Assembly: GCA_038205115.1 (NCBI GenBank)
Contig: JBBRCE010000002.1
Span: 123,870-187,869, forward strand
DNA: 64,000 nucleotides
DNA from: JBBRCE01 sp038205115
GTDB taxonomy: Bacteria; Planctomycetota; Planctomycetia; Pirellulales; JBBRCE01
Direction of reading: 5' to 3'
Positions 8,702-17,093 of the stretch are shown here, piece after piece. Position 1 is the first letter of the stretch. Every line of letters begins with the position of its first letter. The position numbers were made by a program, and so were the translations under genes. The notes beneath the pieces are model-generated. The model did not search any database. It had not been told where the DNA came from and was given only the letters and a program-made list of their open reading frames with translations.

Positions 8702-8883
8702 GGCAAAACACTCCGAGTTGCAAATCGATCGATACGAGCACAAACCGCTCGCAGCGAAACAAACGTTGATGTGACAAGGTTGCTAGCAGCCAACAAATTT
8801 GAGGAACGCAGGCAAAATAACTTCGACGGTCCAACCCCGCTGGCCCGGCGTTCTCCCACGCGGGCAGCGAGTTGGCGACGAAG

Positions 8884-9639
8884 TTATTTTGCGTAAGCTC
8901 CTGAATTGTCTGCTACGGGCGGTGATTTCACGGTTTTGATGGTTGGTGATTTTTCAGCGAATTCATTGAGCATGAACACCTCAACGCGGGCATTGTTGCG
9001 GCCGGTTGACTTGCCGTCAGCCGCTTCGAGCGGTTCATTTTGCGCGGCCACGGAAATCCGCAGTCGTTTTAAGTCAATGCCTTGGCTGACCATGTAGTCC
9101 ATGGTTGCGCGGCAGCGGGCGTAGGCCAAATCCCAGGGGTCGCGCGATTCTTGCGCGATCGACGGCGCGCGAATCGCGGAGTGGCCACGAATTTCGATCC
9201 GCTGCGGCTTGCCGGCGAGTTCGACGGCCGCGTTATTCAGCACGCGTTTTTGATCGTCGCTCAAGCTGACATCGTCCGCGTCAAACGTTATGGCGCCGCC
9301 GCTGGTGAATTGATCGCCGGGCCGAACGGTGGTCACGCGTACGGCATCTCCGGGCGTAGATTTCTTTTTGGATTGTCCGTCGCTGCCGTGCAGCTTTTGT
9401 CCTTCGCCGCTGGACATGCTGGTTGCCATCAAGTGCATGGGCAGGCGACTATTAGGGCCGGCGACGTATCGACCGAATTGTTTGTTGAGCGAGTTCATGA
9501 CCGGTTGCTGCTTCTTTGCGTCCTTGGCGCCGGCCATGGCGTACATCACCACGAAAAATGCCATCATGATGGTGATCATGTCCGCATATGAGACCATCCA
9601 CTCGGGCGCGCCTTCCGACGGTGTTTCTTCAGCGGACAT
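8884..9639 (-). CDS. motB: Flagellar motor stator protein MotB
   Basis: MotB anchors the stator to peptidoglycan and forms the proton channel with MotA. In the 251-residue product the N-terminal membrane segment contains WMVSYADMITIMMAFFVVMY, with Asp20 at the place of the essential channel aspartate. The OmpA-like peptidoglycan-binding domain covers about 120-235 (RIEIRGHSA, ARCRATMDYMVSQGIDLKRL, GRNNARVEVFM). Start is the ATG at 9639, 3 bases after motA, so the pair is cotranscribed. Confidence 0.95.
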   Translation of the reverse strand: MSAEETPSEGAPEWMVSYADMITIMMAFFVVMYAMAGAKDAKKQQPVMNSLNKQFGRYVAGPNSRLPMHLMATSMSSGEGQKLHGSDGQSKKKSTPGDAVRVTTVRPGDQFTSGGAITFDADDVSLSDDQKRVLNNAAVELAGKPQRIEIRGHSAIRAPSIAQESRDPWDLAYARCRATMDYMVSQGIDLKRLRISVAAQNEPLEAADGKSTGRNNARVEVFMLNEFAEKSPTIKTVKSPPVADNSGAYAK

Positions 9640-9642
9640 ACC

Positions 9643-10431
9643 TTAAGCAGCCTCCGCGCTGGCCCGCTGACGCGGTGGCAGGTAGCTGCTGAGTTTTTGT
9701 TGCACCATCCGCGGATTATCGCCGGCCTGAATGCCCATGATGCCGCGCAAGATGATTTCTTTGGTCAATTGTTCTTCTTGGCTGCGGGCGTGGAGTTTTT
9801 CGGAGAACGGAATGCAAACCAAGTTGGCCATCAGCGCGCCATAGAGCGTTCCGACGAGCGCCACGGCCATTGAGGGGCCGATGGCGTCGGGATCGGAGAG
9901 ATTTCCGAGCATCAAGACCAGTCCGAGCAGGGTCGCAATCATGCCGAACGCGGGGCCGCAGCGACCAATCAGTTCGAGCATCTTTTTGCCTTCGCGATGG
10001 CGCGAAGCCATGGCGGCAATTTCCGTTCGCAGCACTTCTTCGATCACTTCCGGCCGCGTACCGTCGACGGCCATTTGTATGCCCAGCGCCAAAAAGGGAT
10101 CGTCGATGCCGGCGGTGCGGCTCTCAAGCGCCAGTAGTCCGTCACGACGAGCCGTCTCGGCCAGGCTGACCAACTCTTCGATCTGGCGGCCGAGGTTTTC
10201 TGGCTTGTTGAAGAACACCTTTTTGATGATTGCGCCCAGGCTGAGCACGTTTTTCAGCGGAAAGCCTACCAGGCAAACGGCCACGCCACCGCCCAGCACC
10301 ATCATGATGGCGGGCGGATCGACGAAGGCGGCAAAGTTGATGTTGCCCTTGCCCTCGGCGCCCATGATGATCAGCGACCCGCCCATCATTGCGGCGGCCA
10401 TGACCAGGCCTACGACCGTCGAAATATCCAT
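9643..10431 (-). CDS. motA: Flagellar motor stator protein MotA
   Basis: MotA forms the ring around MotB and contacts FliG. The 262-residue product has four hydrophobic segments and the family blocks FVDPPAIMMVLGGGVAVCLVGFP, RRDGLLALESRTAGIDDPFL, IGRCGPAFGMIATLLGLVLML and AVALVGTLYGALMANLVCIPF. The proline-containing third and fourth segments, the conserved cytoplasmic loop and the length are those of proton-type stators. It lies 60 bases after flbD and 3 bases before motB. Confidence 0.95.
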   Translation of the reverse strand: MDISTVVGLVMAAAMMGGSLIIMGAEGKGNINFAAFVDPPAIMMVLGGGVAVCLVGFPLKNVLSLGAIIKKVFFNKPENLGRQIEELVSLAETARRDGLLALESRTAGIDDPFLALGIQMAVDGTRPEVIEEVLRTEIAAMASRHREGKKMLELIGRCGPAFGMIATLLGLVLMLGNLSDPDAIGPSMAVALVGTLYGALMANLVCIPFSEKLHARSQEEQLTKEIILRGIMGIQAGDNPRMVQQKLSSYLPPRQRASAEAA

Positions 10432-10491
10432 GCCTGCGATCCGTTGGCGGAATGAGTGTGAGCGAATGACGCGTGGTGAACGGACGTGGGA

Positions 10492-10725
10492 CTAATTCAA
10501 TTGGGCGGATTCTGGCGCGCGCTCGCGTCGGGCGGGCGGCGGCAGTAAGTTTTTCGAGCGTTGATATTCCAGCGCGCGCTGCGCGACTTCTTCCATCGAT
10601 TCGCGAACCAGCAACCGCTCGCCGGGCATTGTCGTGACATACGTGTCTGGCAAGGCCTCGATGTAGCGGATCAACTCGGCATTCAAAATGAACGCCGCGC
10701 CGTCCAAGCGGGTGAGACGAATCAT
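10492..10725 (-). CDS. flbD: FlbD/SwrD family flagellar protein
   Basis: The 77-residue product MIRLTRLDGAAFILNAELI... matches the FlbD/SwrD family: short cytoplasmic proteins encoded between flgE and motA or fliL in spirochaetes and Firmicutes. In Bacillus the protein increases motor power. Conserved features visible here are the N-terminal IRLTRLDG, the NAELIRYIE box and the VRESMEEVAQR segment. Its position after flgE and before motA is exactly the spirochaete order. It should not be confused with the Caulobacter regulator also named FlbD. Confidence 0.88.
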   Translation of the reverse strand: MIRLTRLDGAAFILNAELIRYIEALPDTYVTTMPGERLLVRESMEEVAQRALEYQRSKNLLPPPARRERAPESAQLN

Positions 10726-10768
10726 GGGGCACTCTTGAGTTGCGCAGGGAAGATCAACGGCGCCAGCC

Positions 10769-10787
10769 CTGCGGAAAAAATCCGCAG
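10769..10787. terminator. Hairpin in the flgE-flbD gap
   Basis: A 7-bp perfect stem CTGCGGA / TCCGCAG encloses five A residues. It lies about 45 bases upstream of flbD on the minus strand. It may be a second stop or processing point after the stronger hairpin closer to flgE. Confidence 0.4.
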
Positions 10788-10948
10788 CGGTTGGCTATTG
10801 AAGCTTAGGATACAAAATCGGACCGCGCGTACAGGCCGCGGACCATCGTAGCGGTCGGTGGGGTTTAGCCGGAAAAAAGCGGCGGCAGGGAGCAAGGTGG
10901 GAGCGCGGCGGGCCGAAGCCAGCGGCGCCAATCGGCGTGACGTTACGC

Positions 10949-10980
10949 GGCCTTTGCCCAGCGGGCGCTGGGCAAAGGCC
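10949..10980 (-). terminator. Perfect 15-bp hairpin downstream of flgE
   Basis: GGCCTTTGCCCAGCG, a 2-base spacer and its exact reverse complement form a very stable stem starting 21 bases after the flgE stop. No T-run follows on the minus strand, so it is not a canonical intrinsic terminator. It could attenuate transcription into flbD-motA or protect the 3' end of the flgE message. Confidence 0.6.
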
Positions 10981-11001
10981 ATACGATCGTCACCAGCGGA
11001 A

Positions 11002-13455
11002 TTATCGGTTCAATGCCAACAGTTCCGCAAACAGCGTCTGCGTGGTACTAATGATTTTGGTGTTGCCTTGATATTGCGTCGAGGCCAGGATCAAGTCGAC
11101 CAGGTTCCTGCCAACATCCGTGTTGGACAACTCCGTGGCGCCTGCCACGACGGAGCCAATACCGGAAACGCCAGGCGTACCAGTGATCGGCAAACCGGAG
11201 TTGACGCCGGCGCCAAACAGGTTGCCGCCGCGTTGTTCCAAACCGGTGGGATTGGAAAAGCGGGCCATGACGATTTGTCCCAGATCGCGCGAGACACCGT
11301 TACTGAACACGCCGCGGACTAGGCCGTCTTCGCTAATGATGAAGCTGGACAAATTGCCCGCGCCGGAGCCATCCTGTCGTGAGACCGACAAATTGCTATT
11401 GGTTGTCGCCAAGCCGGAGAGGTGCGAAAAATCGAGCTTAAATTGCATCGGCGAAATCGACGACACATTTCGGCGCTCGATGGAGACCGTCGAGTTATCG
11501 ACCGAAGTCACGTTGCCTTGTCCGTCAAACGTTATCAACCCGGTGCCGACCGAAGTGCTGACTCCGGACCCCGGTTGATTGTCGGGCGAGTCGGCAAACC
11601 AGCGATAGGTGGTGGAATTGGCAGACCGCGATTCCATATCGACCGTCACGCGGACGTTGACCGGAATACCCAGCGAGTCGTAGGCCACGAAGTCGGTGAC
11701 CGCGGATTGGCCTTTGGCGGCCTGCGTGGAGCCGAAGCCTAAGTTGGGCGAGAGCGATGTTGAAGCGCCGGTGGGCGTGAGGTTAAATGCCGCGAGCGGG
11801 ATGTTGACGGAATTGTCGACGCCGTTGTTGCTGACCACGCGAATCTGACCGCCGGCCGTGATCGAGGCGCCTTGGCTGGTGCCGCTGATATCGCCGGGTA
11901 CGGGATGCGTCGGATCGTTGGATGCAAACTGAATCCCCAGCCCTTGATTCAAGAACTCGACCAGGTTTTGGATGGTGGTTTGGGCGGTGATCTGCAGAGT
12001 TTTGGTCGATAAGGTGCGATCTCCTTTCACGCCGGCGAAGTTCAATGTGCCGGTTTGAAATTCGTGCACGTAGGCGCCGCCGTCCAAACGCAGCACGTCG
12101 GAGAGCAACGTGGTGGTGTTGATTTTGGGACCGTTGGGATCGAGCGCTTTGTTGCCGGGTAGCGTCAGATTGCTGATCGTGGCATCCGGGACGTTGTCGT
12201 CATAGGTCTCGCCAGCCGAAACCTGGGCCACTTTGTAAAACGAGCTGCTATCGGTGGACAAGTTGCGGTAGATGTTGATCTTCCCGCCGGCGAACTGCGC
12301 GGCGGGCGTTGGTAGGTTAGTCAATTGAACGGTTCCGCCCGTGACGTTCTGCGGACCGGTCAGCGGCGAAGGCCGACTTTCCAAACCATCCGCGCGAACC
12401 CAGGTGAAGTAGTAGCTGTAGTTGCCGGTTAGCGTCGCGGTGTTTTCCGGCGTCTGCGTGACCAGTGTGGTATCGTCCGTAGCGTCGATGCCGTTGGCAG
12501 AAGCGCCCAAGCTGGTGGAGGTGTTGTCCGTTGAAAGATCACTGACCAGAAAATAGCTGGGGCTGGTTCCGGCCGGCAGCGAGCCAAGCTCTTGGCTACG
12601 GTAGATTTTGCGGCCGACGTAATTGCCGGATGCATCGAGCGGCAGATTGCTGAGATCCACGCCCGAAGGCCCGCCAGGCAAGTTGACGGACACGGTGGAG
12701 GCCGGCGATTCTTTTCCGGCCGCATCGACAAACGTAATCTGATAACTGTAGGTGCCTGGTCCCAGCGGACCCGCGCCGGAAGCAGTGCCCACGGTGCCAG
12801 CCACGTTTGGCGGCAACGAAATGCCGGAGGTACCGCCGGTGGCCGGCGCACTGTAGCGCGAATCGCCTAGGACGCCACTTTGAATGATGCCGGCCGTATT
12901 GGCGAGATCGCCGGTGGGCGTAAGCGTACCTTCCAGCGTCGCGCTTTGCGTGGCCTGCGCCACCGAGGTGGAACCCAGCGGAATGCTCAATGGCACTAGC
13001 ACGGTGGATTGCAATGCGAAGTTGGAGTCGACGCCAAACCCTAGCAAGCGGTTGCCGCCCGCGGTCACCAATTGATTCTCGGAGTTCGTTTTGAACTGTC
13101 CGTTGCGAGTATAAAGCGCTTCACCGGAATTGCCTTGCACCTGGAAGAATCCATCGCCCTGGATGGCGAGGTCCGAAGGATTCGAGCTGACTTGGACGGT
13201 GCCCTGCGTGAAGTCGGGCGTGATTTCCGCCACTTGCGTACCCAGACCGATCTGTCGTGGGTTGGTACCGCCGGACGCTGCCGTGGGGCTTGAGCCCAGC
13301 GATTGCGTTTGCAGAAACTGCGACGCGAAGATGGCGCGTGAGGCCTTGAAGCCGACCGTGCCCGAGTTGGCCAGGTTGTTGCCCACCACGTCGATGGTGG
13401 TTTCTGCCGCCTTCATGCCGGTGAGCGATGTGCTCAAAGCTGATGCTAAACCCAT
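11002..13455 (-). CDS. flgE: Flagellar hook protein FlgE with a large inserted domain pair
   Basis: FlgE polymerises into the hook. The 817-residue product has the usual N-terminal coil (SALSTSLTGMKAAETTIDVVGNNLANSGTVGFK region), the Dc core with DLAIQGDGFFQVQ, and the C-terminal coil ending TQYQGNTKIISTTQTLFAELLALNR. This length is about twice that of enteric FlgE (about 400). Much of the extra length lies at about residues 215-430, where two similar beta-rich units occur in tandem: YSYQITFVDAAGKESPAS...LSNLP...GRKIYRS and YSYYFTWVRADGLESRPS...LTNLP...GGKINIYRN. They look like fibronectin-III-like modules and would decorate the hook surface. The gene is separated from flgD by 144 bases. Confidence 0.95.
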   Translation of the reverse strand: MGLASALSTSLTGMKAAETTIDVVGNNLANSGTVGFKASRAIFASQFLQTQSLGSSPTAASGGTNPRQIGLGTQVAEITPDFTQGTVQVSSNPSDLAIQGDGFFQVQGNSGEALYTRNGQFKTNSENQLVTAGGNRLLGFGVDSNFALQSTVLVPLSIPLGSTSVAQATQSATLEGTLTPTGDLANTAGIIQSGVLGDSRYSAPATGGTSGISLPPNVAGTVGTASGAGPLGPGTYSYQITFVDAAGKESPASTVSVNLPGGPSGVDLSNLPLDASGNYVGRKIYRSQELGSLPAGTSPSYFLVSDLSTDNTSTSLGASANGIDATDDTTLVTQTPENTATLTGNYSYYFTWVRADGLESRPSPLTGPQNVTGGTVQLTNLPTPAAQFAGGKINIYRNLSTDSSSFYKVAQVSAGETYDDNVPDATISNLTLPGNKALDPNGPKINTTTLLSDVLRLDGGAYVHEFQTGTLNFAGVKGDRTLSTKTLQITAQTTIQNLVEFLNQGLGIQFASNDPTHPVPGDISGTSQGASITAGGQIRVVSNNGVDNSVNIPLAAFNLTPTGASTSLSPNLGFGSTQAAKGQSAVTDFVAYDSLGIPVNVRVTVDMESRSANSTTYRWFADSPDNQPGSGVSTSVGTGLITFDGQGNVTSVDNSTVSIERRNVSSISPMQFKLDFSHLSGLATTNSNLSVSRQDGSGAGNLSSFIISEDGLVRGVFSNGVSRDLGQIVMARFSNPTGLEQRGGNLFGAGVNSGLPITGTPGVSGIGSVVAGATELSNTDVGRNLVDLILASTQYQGNTKIISTTQTLFAELLALNR

Positions 13456-13599
13456 GTTAGTTTCCTTTGAGTTAAATGATTTATAAAACGCCGCTGTTGG
13501 CTTGGGTCGAGCCGCGGCAACTTCAGCAGTGGTGATTGCAACGGATCATGGCGAGTGATCGATTGCGATGTTCGGTTTTTTTAAGGGCACAATGACGGC

Positions 13600-14013
13600 T
13601 TAGGTCGCGAGGATGTCTTTGACGTTGGTCAGCGGCACGGCGTCGGTGCCCACGTTCAAGACTGGCGTGGTACCGGTGACCGTCACGCTACTAACGACGC
13701 CATTGACGGTTTTGCCATCGGCGGTGAGTCCATTAATGTTCTTACCGATCATGGCGCCGGCGCTGGCAATGCTTTGCCCAAGCGCCACGCCGTTGAGCGT
13801 GGTGCTGAGCTTGTTGCTGGCGGTGATTTGGCTGATGGACGAAACCTGTTGCATGATTTCGCTATTCTTTTCGGGATTTGTCGGATCCTGATTTTGCAAT
13901 TCGGTAATCATCAGCTTGAGAAACTGATCGGCCGAAAGCGAATTGATCGAGTTGTCGGTCGGCGATGCGGCCGGCAAACTGTTGGTCGAAGCGTTGACGG
14001 GCGTGGTGGACAT
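13600..14013 (-). CDS. flgD: Flagellar hook capping protein FlgD
   Basis: FlgD caps the growing hook and allows FlgE to assemble. The 137-residue product contains the N-terminal FlgD signature (LSADQFLKLMITELQNQDPTNPEKNSEIMQQVS) at about residues 28-60, then NKLSTTLNGVALGQSIASAGAMIGKNI. It is short: only the scaffolding N-terminal half and a start of the beta domain (VNGVVSSVTVTGTTPVL...) are present, as in spirochaete and Bacillus-type FlgD. It lies 74 bases after fliK. Confidence 0.9.
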   Translation of the reverse strand: MSTTPVNASTNSLPAASPTDNSINSLSADQFLKLMITELQNQDPTNPEKNSEIMQQVSSISQITASNKLSTTLNGVALGQSIASAGAMIGKNINGLTADGKTVNGVVSSVTVTGTTPVLNVGTDAVPLTNVKDILAT

Positions 14014-14087
14014 GGACTCTTCCTTACGATTTGTTTGGCTCGTTTGACGAACGTGAGCGCCCCGGATTGGGAGGCGCCGACTTCGGT

Positions 14088-15938
14088 TTAGATGATGACG
14101 TTCAGTTGACCGTTGTTGAGTTGGGTCGCGGCGATGGGCGAGGTGCTGCCGGCGCTCGGCGACGAAACGCCACGAATTCGATTCCGATTGGTGGCATTCG
14201 TGGCTTCGATGAACCGCTGATCGGGCGTGCCGCCGGACGATTGCTGGTTCATTAAATCGACATCGAAACGCTCGACTTTGATGTTCTGCTCGGCGAGTCG
14301 CTCGCGAAGCTGCGGCAGATTGTCCATTAGCGCGGTGCGCGCCTGGGGCGTTTCGGTTTCGACCTTGGCGGACATCACGCCGTCGCGAACGGTGACTTCG
14401 ATTTTCATCGCGCCCAGTTCCGGCGGACTGAGTCGGATTCGCACAGGGCCGTTTTGCGAATCGGCCGATTGCACGGCCCGCGCCACTCGCTGGACAAAGC
14501 GGGCACGGTCTGCTTCGCTCAAGGTGTTGGGTTGTGTGTCGCCTGTTTTGGCAGTCGAACCGCCCCCCGCAAGTTTTATGGCGCTATTGGACTGCGGCGT
14601 CTTGGAGTCAACTGCGGCTTGATCCGACAATCGATCCAGCGCCGCGGCTGCGCGATCGGACTGTTGGCCAGACCGATCGTCAGTACGGACTTTCGCCTCG
14701 GACGGGCCGACCGGCGTCGCCTGCGGTACGTCAACCGCCAATGGCTGATTGGGCGTGGGGACCGCGGTCGAATCGTCGACATCGCCGCTTTTGGCGTCAC
14801 GCGCTCGACGCGGCGTTGTTGGTTTGGCAGGGGCCGCGGACGTGCCGGCCGAATTGTCGGCCGCTGGAACTTCGGTCGCTGCGCTGTTTGCTACAACGTG
14901 CGACGTTGCGATGGGTTTGGTAGCCAGCTCGGCCGTGGGCGCGTGAATTTCGGCTGCCGCAGGGCTGGTTGCTGGCGTTTGCTGAAGCGCTGCGACTGTT
15001 GAAGCCGTTGGCGAACTATTTGTCGTGTTTGCATCGGCCGACGGTGCGATCGTGACGTCCGGCAAGGCCGTAGTTTCGATTGGCGCGTTTGTGGGCGTGG
15101 ATGATGACGCAACCGTTGTCGGGTTCGTACTTGCTGCAACCGCGTTGGAGGCAAGCGTTGTGGCTGCAGGCACGATCGACGTTGTGGCGGCAGGGACGAT
15201 CGACGTTGTAGCGGGAGGCACGATCGACGATGTGGCGGCGGAATTCGTGGGCGCTGCCGGGTCAACGGCCGTGAGCGTTGCATCCGCGCTTGGCACGGCA
15301 ACTGTCGCGGTGGGCAGCGGCGCCGGCGTGAGATTGATCGCCAGACCTGCCGCCGTGGCCGTCGCGTCGCTAATCGCTTGGGCATCGACGGTGGTGTTGT
15401 CGCTACTGCTGGCGGATGAATCGTCTTGTGCGGATTTTGGCTTATTCGTGTCACCCGCGGCGTCTGGCGGATTGCCACGGCCGGTGGTGGCGTCGGCGGA
15501 CGTGTTGTTTGTTTGGCCGTTTGCGGTGTCGTTGGAATTCGTGTTCGAGTCGTGACCCCGATCGCGCTGGGAGACGCTGCGTTTCGGCGCGTCTGGCTTG
15601 CTTGACGTTGCCGCAGGCTTGTCGCTGCGCGCGGTTGGCCCAGGCCGCGAATCGCCGGCTCGCGCGGTGGTCTGCGAGTTGTCCGACGAATGCGGCGCGG
15701 TCGTCGATCGGATTGAATGACCAGCGTCAATGCCGTGCGCGGTCGACGGGCGCTCGGCGGGCGCCGGCGCGGTGACGTTGGTCGCTGAATTGAGCGGCTG
15801 GGTGAACCGCAACAGATGTTGATTGAAGTCGTTGACCGACGCCGCGCGTGCGGGTGACGGAGTTGCCGGAGCGTGCGCCGGAGCGGGGCCCGCCGACAGC
15901 AGGCTGCTTAAATGCGTCGATAGCTCCAGCGGTGTCAT
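14088..15938 (-). CDS. fliK: Flagellar hook-length control protein FliK
   Basis: FliK measures the hook and triggers the FlhB specificity switch. The 616-residue product is low-complexity Ala/Thr/Ser/Pro-rich over about residues 1-450, consistent with an extended ruler. The C-terminal globular domain is recognisable by GPVRIRLSPPELGAMKIEV, MSAKVETETPQARTALMDNL and LRERLAEQNIKVERFDVDL. A 24-base tandem repeat is encoded around residue 235-255. The extended length may correlate with the enlarged FlgE. The gene lies 7 bases after the flbB/motE-like gene. Confidence 0.88.
   Translation of the reverse strand: MTPLELSTHLSSLLSAGPAPAHAPATPSPARAASVNDFNQHLLRFTQPLNSATNVTAPAPAERPSTAHGIDAGHSIRSTTAPHSSDNSQTTARAGDSRPGPTARSDKPAATSSKPDAPKRSVSQRDRGHDSNTNSNDTANGQTNNTSADATTGRGNPPDAAGDTNKPKSAQDDSSASSSDNTTVDAQAISDATATAAGLAINLTPAPLPTATVAVPSADATLTAVDPAAPTNSAATSSIVPPATTSIVPAATTSIVPAATTLASNAVAASTNPTTVASSSTPTNAPIETTALPDVTIAPSADANTTNSSPTASTVAALQQTPATSPAAAEIHAPTAELATKPIATSHVVANSAATEVPAADNSAGTSAAPAKPTTPRRARDAKSGDVDDSTAVPTPNQPLAVDVPQATPVGPSEAKVRTDDRSGQQSDRAAAALDRLSDQAAVDSKTPQSNSAIKLAGGGSTAKTGDTQPNTLSEADRARFVQRVARAVQSADSQNGPVRIRLSPPELGAMKIEVTVRDGVMSAKVETETPQARTALMDNLPQLRERLAEQNIKVERFDVDLMNQQSSGGTPDQRFIEATNATNRNRIRGVSSPSAGSTSPIAATQLNNGQLNVII
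15169..15240 (-). repeat. Three tandem 24-bp units inside fliK
   Basis: Three near-identical 24-base units (15169-15192, 15193-15216, 15217-15240) each contain ACGATCGACG and encode an eight-residue Thr/Ser/Ile/Val/Pro/Ala repeat (core TSIVPA). The unit length is a multiple of three, so expansion or contraction would change FliK ruler length without a frameshift. Confidence 0.85.
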
Positions 15939-15945
15939 GATGGTC

Positions 15946-16626
15946 CTACTTACCGTTTTTGTTGAATTTATCGACTTCGTCGCGAGTGTCTTGAATCAGC
16001 TTGGCATCCGGCAAACCTTGGCGAATCAGGTCGAGCAGTCGCTGGAGCTTTTTGGCTTCTTCGTCCGTTTTGAACTCGCTGATGATTTTGGCTCGTTTAG
16101 CGATCGGCATGGCCGAGAGTATCTTGACCACGTCGTTCTCTTGATTGGCTTCGATCATCTGCAAGATTTGTTCTTTGGCTTGCTTGGGCTTAATGTTTTC
16201 CCAGATGAGCCGCAGGTTCTCCGCGCCTTGGTCTTGCGCGGTGCCGAGCAGTGCATCCAGTTGCGCGTTGAATTGGTTTCGCAGTTGGTCGTACTTGGCT
16301 CGTTCACCTTGGAGTTGGGCCGTTTCGTAAGCGACGCGATTCAGTCCATTGGTGAGTGACAGCTCCCGCATCTCAATGTCGCGCGTTTTCACCGCGCGCT
16401 TCTGTTCAATATCATCGAGCGAAGGTTGCTCGGAAGTTTCGTCCGTCTTGACGGTTTTTACGTCTTTCGCCTGTTCGTGCTGCACGCCGGAAATCACGGC
16501 GGCAATGTCGTCGAGTTTGCCCTTGTTCAACCGGCCGCTGGCTAGCGCATAGCCCAAGCCCATCAACAACGACAGCACCGTTGCGACACAAACGTACGCA
16601 AAGAGCGAACCGAGTTTTCCGATCAT
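15946..16626 (-). CDS. FlbB/YlxF (MotE-like) coiled-coil flagellar protein
   Basis: The 226-residue product has one N-terminal membrane segment (SLFAYVCVATVLSLLMGLGYAL), a long coiled coil (about 60-135) and a C-terminal MgtE-N-like helical domain (KQAKEQILQMIEANQENDVVKILSAMP...RAKIISEF). This architecture and the place between fliJ and fliK match Bacillus YlxF and spirochaete FlbB, which are related to the MotE/MotC-chaperone group. In spirochaetes FlbB is a periplasmic collar protein. The role here, stator or collar support, is inferred. Its start overlaps the fliJ stop by four bases (ATGA). Confidence 0.7.
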   Translation of the reverse strand: MIGKLGSLFAYVCVATVLSLLMGLGYALASGRLNKGKLDDIAAVISGVQHEQAKDVKTVKTDETSEQPSLDDIEQKRAVKTRDIEMRELSLTNGLNRVAYETAQLQGERAKYDQLRNQFNAQLDALLGTAQDQGAENLRLIWENIKPKQAKEQILQMIEANQENDVVKILSAMPIAKRAKIISEFKTDEEAKKLQRLLDLIRQGLPDAKLIQDTRDEVDKFNKNGK

Positions 16627-17075
16627 AGGCCGTCCTCGACAAAGGCCAATCGCGAGGCAACTTCATCCAACTGTTTGATCTCCGTGAGCTGTTGCCGCTG
16701 GTCGTAACGCAATCGCTGGGCATCCCGTAATTTCTCGAGCGAACGTACGTCACGATCGGCCACGACCAACGCCTCGCGGCGCTTCTCGACTTCGGCCCGA
16801 ATCAACTCGCATTGGCCTTCCACACTCGCCTTTTCCCCGCGCAGAATGGCCTCGTAACGCTGCGAGTCGAGTAAGCGGTCGACATCCACTTTGCCGGGCG
16901 AAGCGGCATTGTGATAGTCGCGACCGAGCGCCGATAACTGTTGCTCGTACTGCTGGATTCGCTCGCGCAACACCATCTCGGCCGCGTGTGCTTCGGCCAA
17001 GCGCAAGCGGCGCTCATCACGCTCGTTGTCGCGAAGCTTCAGCAGTGTGGCGAGTCGAAAGACGGAACGGGCCAT
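16623..17075 (-). CDS. fliJ: Flagellar export chaperone FliJ
   Basis: FliJ is the coiled-coil stalk of the export ATPase. The 150-residue product is almost entirely helical and charged, beginning FRLATLLKLRDNERDERRLRLAEAH and ending EIKQLDEVASRLAF, as in the family. It lies 18 bases after fliI and overlaps the following gene by 4 bases. Sequence similarity alone would be weak; position and the LLKLRDNERDE start support the call. Confidence 0.88.
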   Translation of the reverse strand: MARSVFRLATLLKLRDNERDERRLRLAEAHAAEMVLRERIQQYEQQLSALGRDYHNAASPGKVDVDRLLDSQRYEAILRGEKASVEGQCELIRAEVEKRREALVVADRDVRSLEKLRDAQRLRYDQRQQLTEIKQLDEVASRLAFVEDGL

Positions 17076-17093
17076 GAGCGATTCAAAGTGTTG

